NCBI GenBank assembly: GCA_030840415.1
Contig: JAVEEO010000533.1
Span: 1 to 5,613, forward strand
Source of the DNA: Pseudonocardiales bacterium
GTDB taxonomy: Bacteria > Actinomycetota > Actinomycetes > Mycobacteriales > Jatrophihabitantaceae
Direction of reading: 5' to 3'
DNA: 5,613 bases
Positions 5,446 through 5,613 of this stretch are shown here, piece after piece (position 1 is the stretch's first letter; every line of letters starts with the position of its first letter). Below the pieces are notes generated by a model. The model was not told the origin of the DNA. It worked only from the letters and a program-made list of their open reading frames with translations, and did no database searches. Position numbers and translations under genes: made by a program.

Positions 5446-5613
5446 CTACAGCTCGACGCTGTCCACCGTGGTGCCGGTGCCGGCCGACCAGCGGGCCGAG
5501 GACCAACGTGCGGAGGACCAGCGGGCCGAGGACCAACGGGCCGAGGACCAGCGGGCCGACGACCAACGGGCCGAGGACCAACGGGCCGAGGACCAACGTG
5601 CGGACGAGTAACG
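5446..5613 (-). CDS. C-terminal end of a protein with a WSSAR pentapeptide tail (possibly a secreted S8/subtilisin-like peptidase)
   Basis: The frame enters from the right edge and stops at TAG 5448-5446. Only the last 55 residues are visible: one Arg, a YSSAR unit, seven WSSAR units, then WSAGTGTTVDSVEL. From memory, C-terminal runs of Trp every five residues (WSSARW, WSGARW, GSSWSG types) occur at the ends of actinobacterial secreted S8-family serine peptidases and related exported proteins; their role is not known to me. No catalytic domain lies inside the window, so the peptidase assignment is inference. The minus-strand frame is preferred over the opposite-strand frame (repeats of DQRAE) because it ends just before the hairpin at 5394-5429 and gives a recognisable tail. 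The tail has alternating aromatic, Ser and Arg residues, and no LPXTG motif or membrane anchor follows it. Confidence 0.7.
   Translation of the reverse strand, partial: RYSSARWSSARWSSARWSSARWSSARWSSARWSSARWSSARWSAGTGTTVDSVEL
5491..5610 (-). repeat. Eight 15-bp tandem units encoding [W/Y]SSAR
   Basis: Eight in-register 15-bp units cover this stretch and continue to within one codon of the right edge. The protein pentad is conserved (seven WSSAR, one YSSAR). The codons vary synonymously: Arg CGT or CGC, Ser TCC or TCG, Ala GCC or GCA. Only the right-most unit changes the residue (Trp to Tyr). Confidence 0.9.

Noticed and set aside
4970..5596. Minus-strand frame with VLGPLV repeats
   Set aside because: It runs antisense through the clear DUF1810 gene and the terminator, reading the WSSAR repeats in another frame; the rest is Arg/Pro-rich shadow sequence.
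5429..5611. + strand frame with repeated DQRAE units
   Set aside because: It is the reverse complement of the WSSAR repeat, starts at the edge of the hairpin, and has no ribosome binding site; the minus-strand frame gives a recognisable tail and stops just before the terminator.
1..5613. CRISPR array, tRNA, rRNA, insertion sequence or prophage attachment site
   Set aside because: No spaced repeats of CRISPR type, no cloverleaf-like or rRNA sequence, and no transposase or terminal repeats were seen. The repeats present encode protein pentads or are the short non-coding ones listed.

Overview
The window comes from a high-GC Gram-positive bacterium, almost certainly an actinomycete. The coding DNA is strongly G/C-biased at third codon positions. 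One secreted protein carries a Thr/Ser/Pro linker, and another ends in Trp-pentapeptide repeats of a kind I recall from actinobacterial subtilases. Genus and species cannot be read from the sequence.

Layout: (1) complement(<1..1928) is a large membrane glycosyltransferase of the GT39 (PMT_2/ArnT-like) type, cut by the left edge. Its gene is not obvious from complete-ORF listings because it has no stop inside the window. (2) 1929..2413 is a 485-bp spacer without a convincing gene; it holds a 15-bp palindrome, a 12-bp tandem repeat and a hairpin. (3) complement(2414..4750) encodes a 778-residue secreted protein with three modules: a GH99-like glycosidase, a CBM96/DNRLRE-type module, a (TSTAP)n linker, and an AcpA/phospholipase-C-type phosphoesterase. 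(4) 4751..4890 is a divergent promoter region with a 7-bp-arm inverted repeat. (5) 4891..5325 on the + strand is a DUF1810 protein. (6) 5394..5429 is a 16-bp perfect hairpin between convergent genes. (7) complement(5446..>5613) is the 3' end of a gene whose product ends in eight [W/Y]SSAR pentads.

The most notable object is the glycosidase-CBM-phosphoesterase fusion. Joining an alpha-mannan-type hydrolase to a phosphate-ester hydrolase in one exported chain suggests, as inference, action on a phosphorylated glycan such as phosphomannan or a phosphorylated cell-envelope mannan. The adjacent GT39 enzyme, on the same strand, belongs to a superfamily that includes protein O-mannosyltransferases. 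The Thr/Ser/Pro linker of its neighbour would be a plausible acceptor, but nothing in the sequence proves this link. DUF1810 and the WSSAR-tailed protein appear to be independent transcription units.
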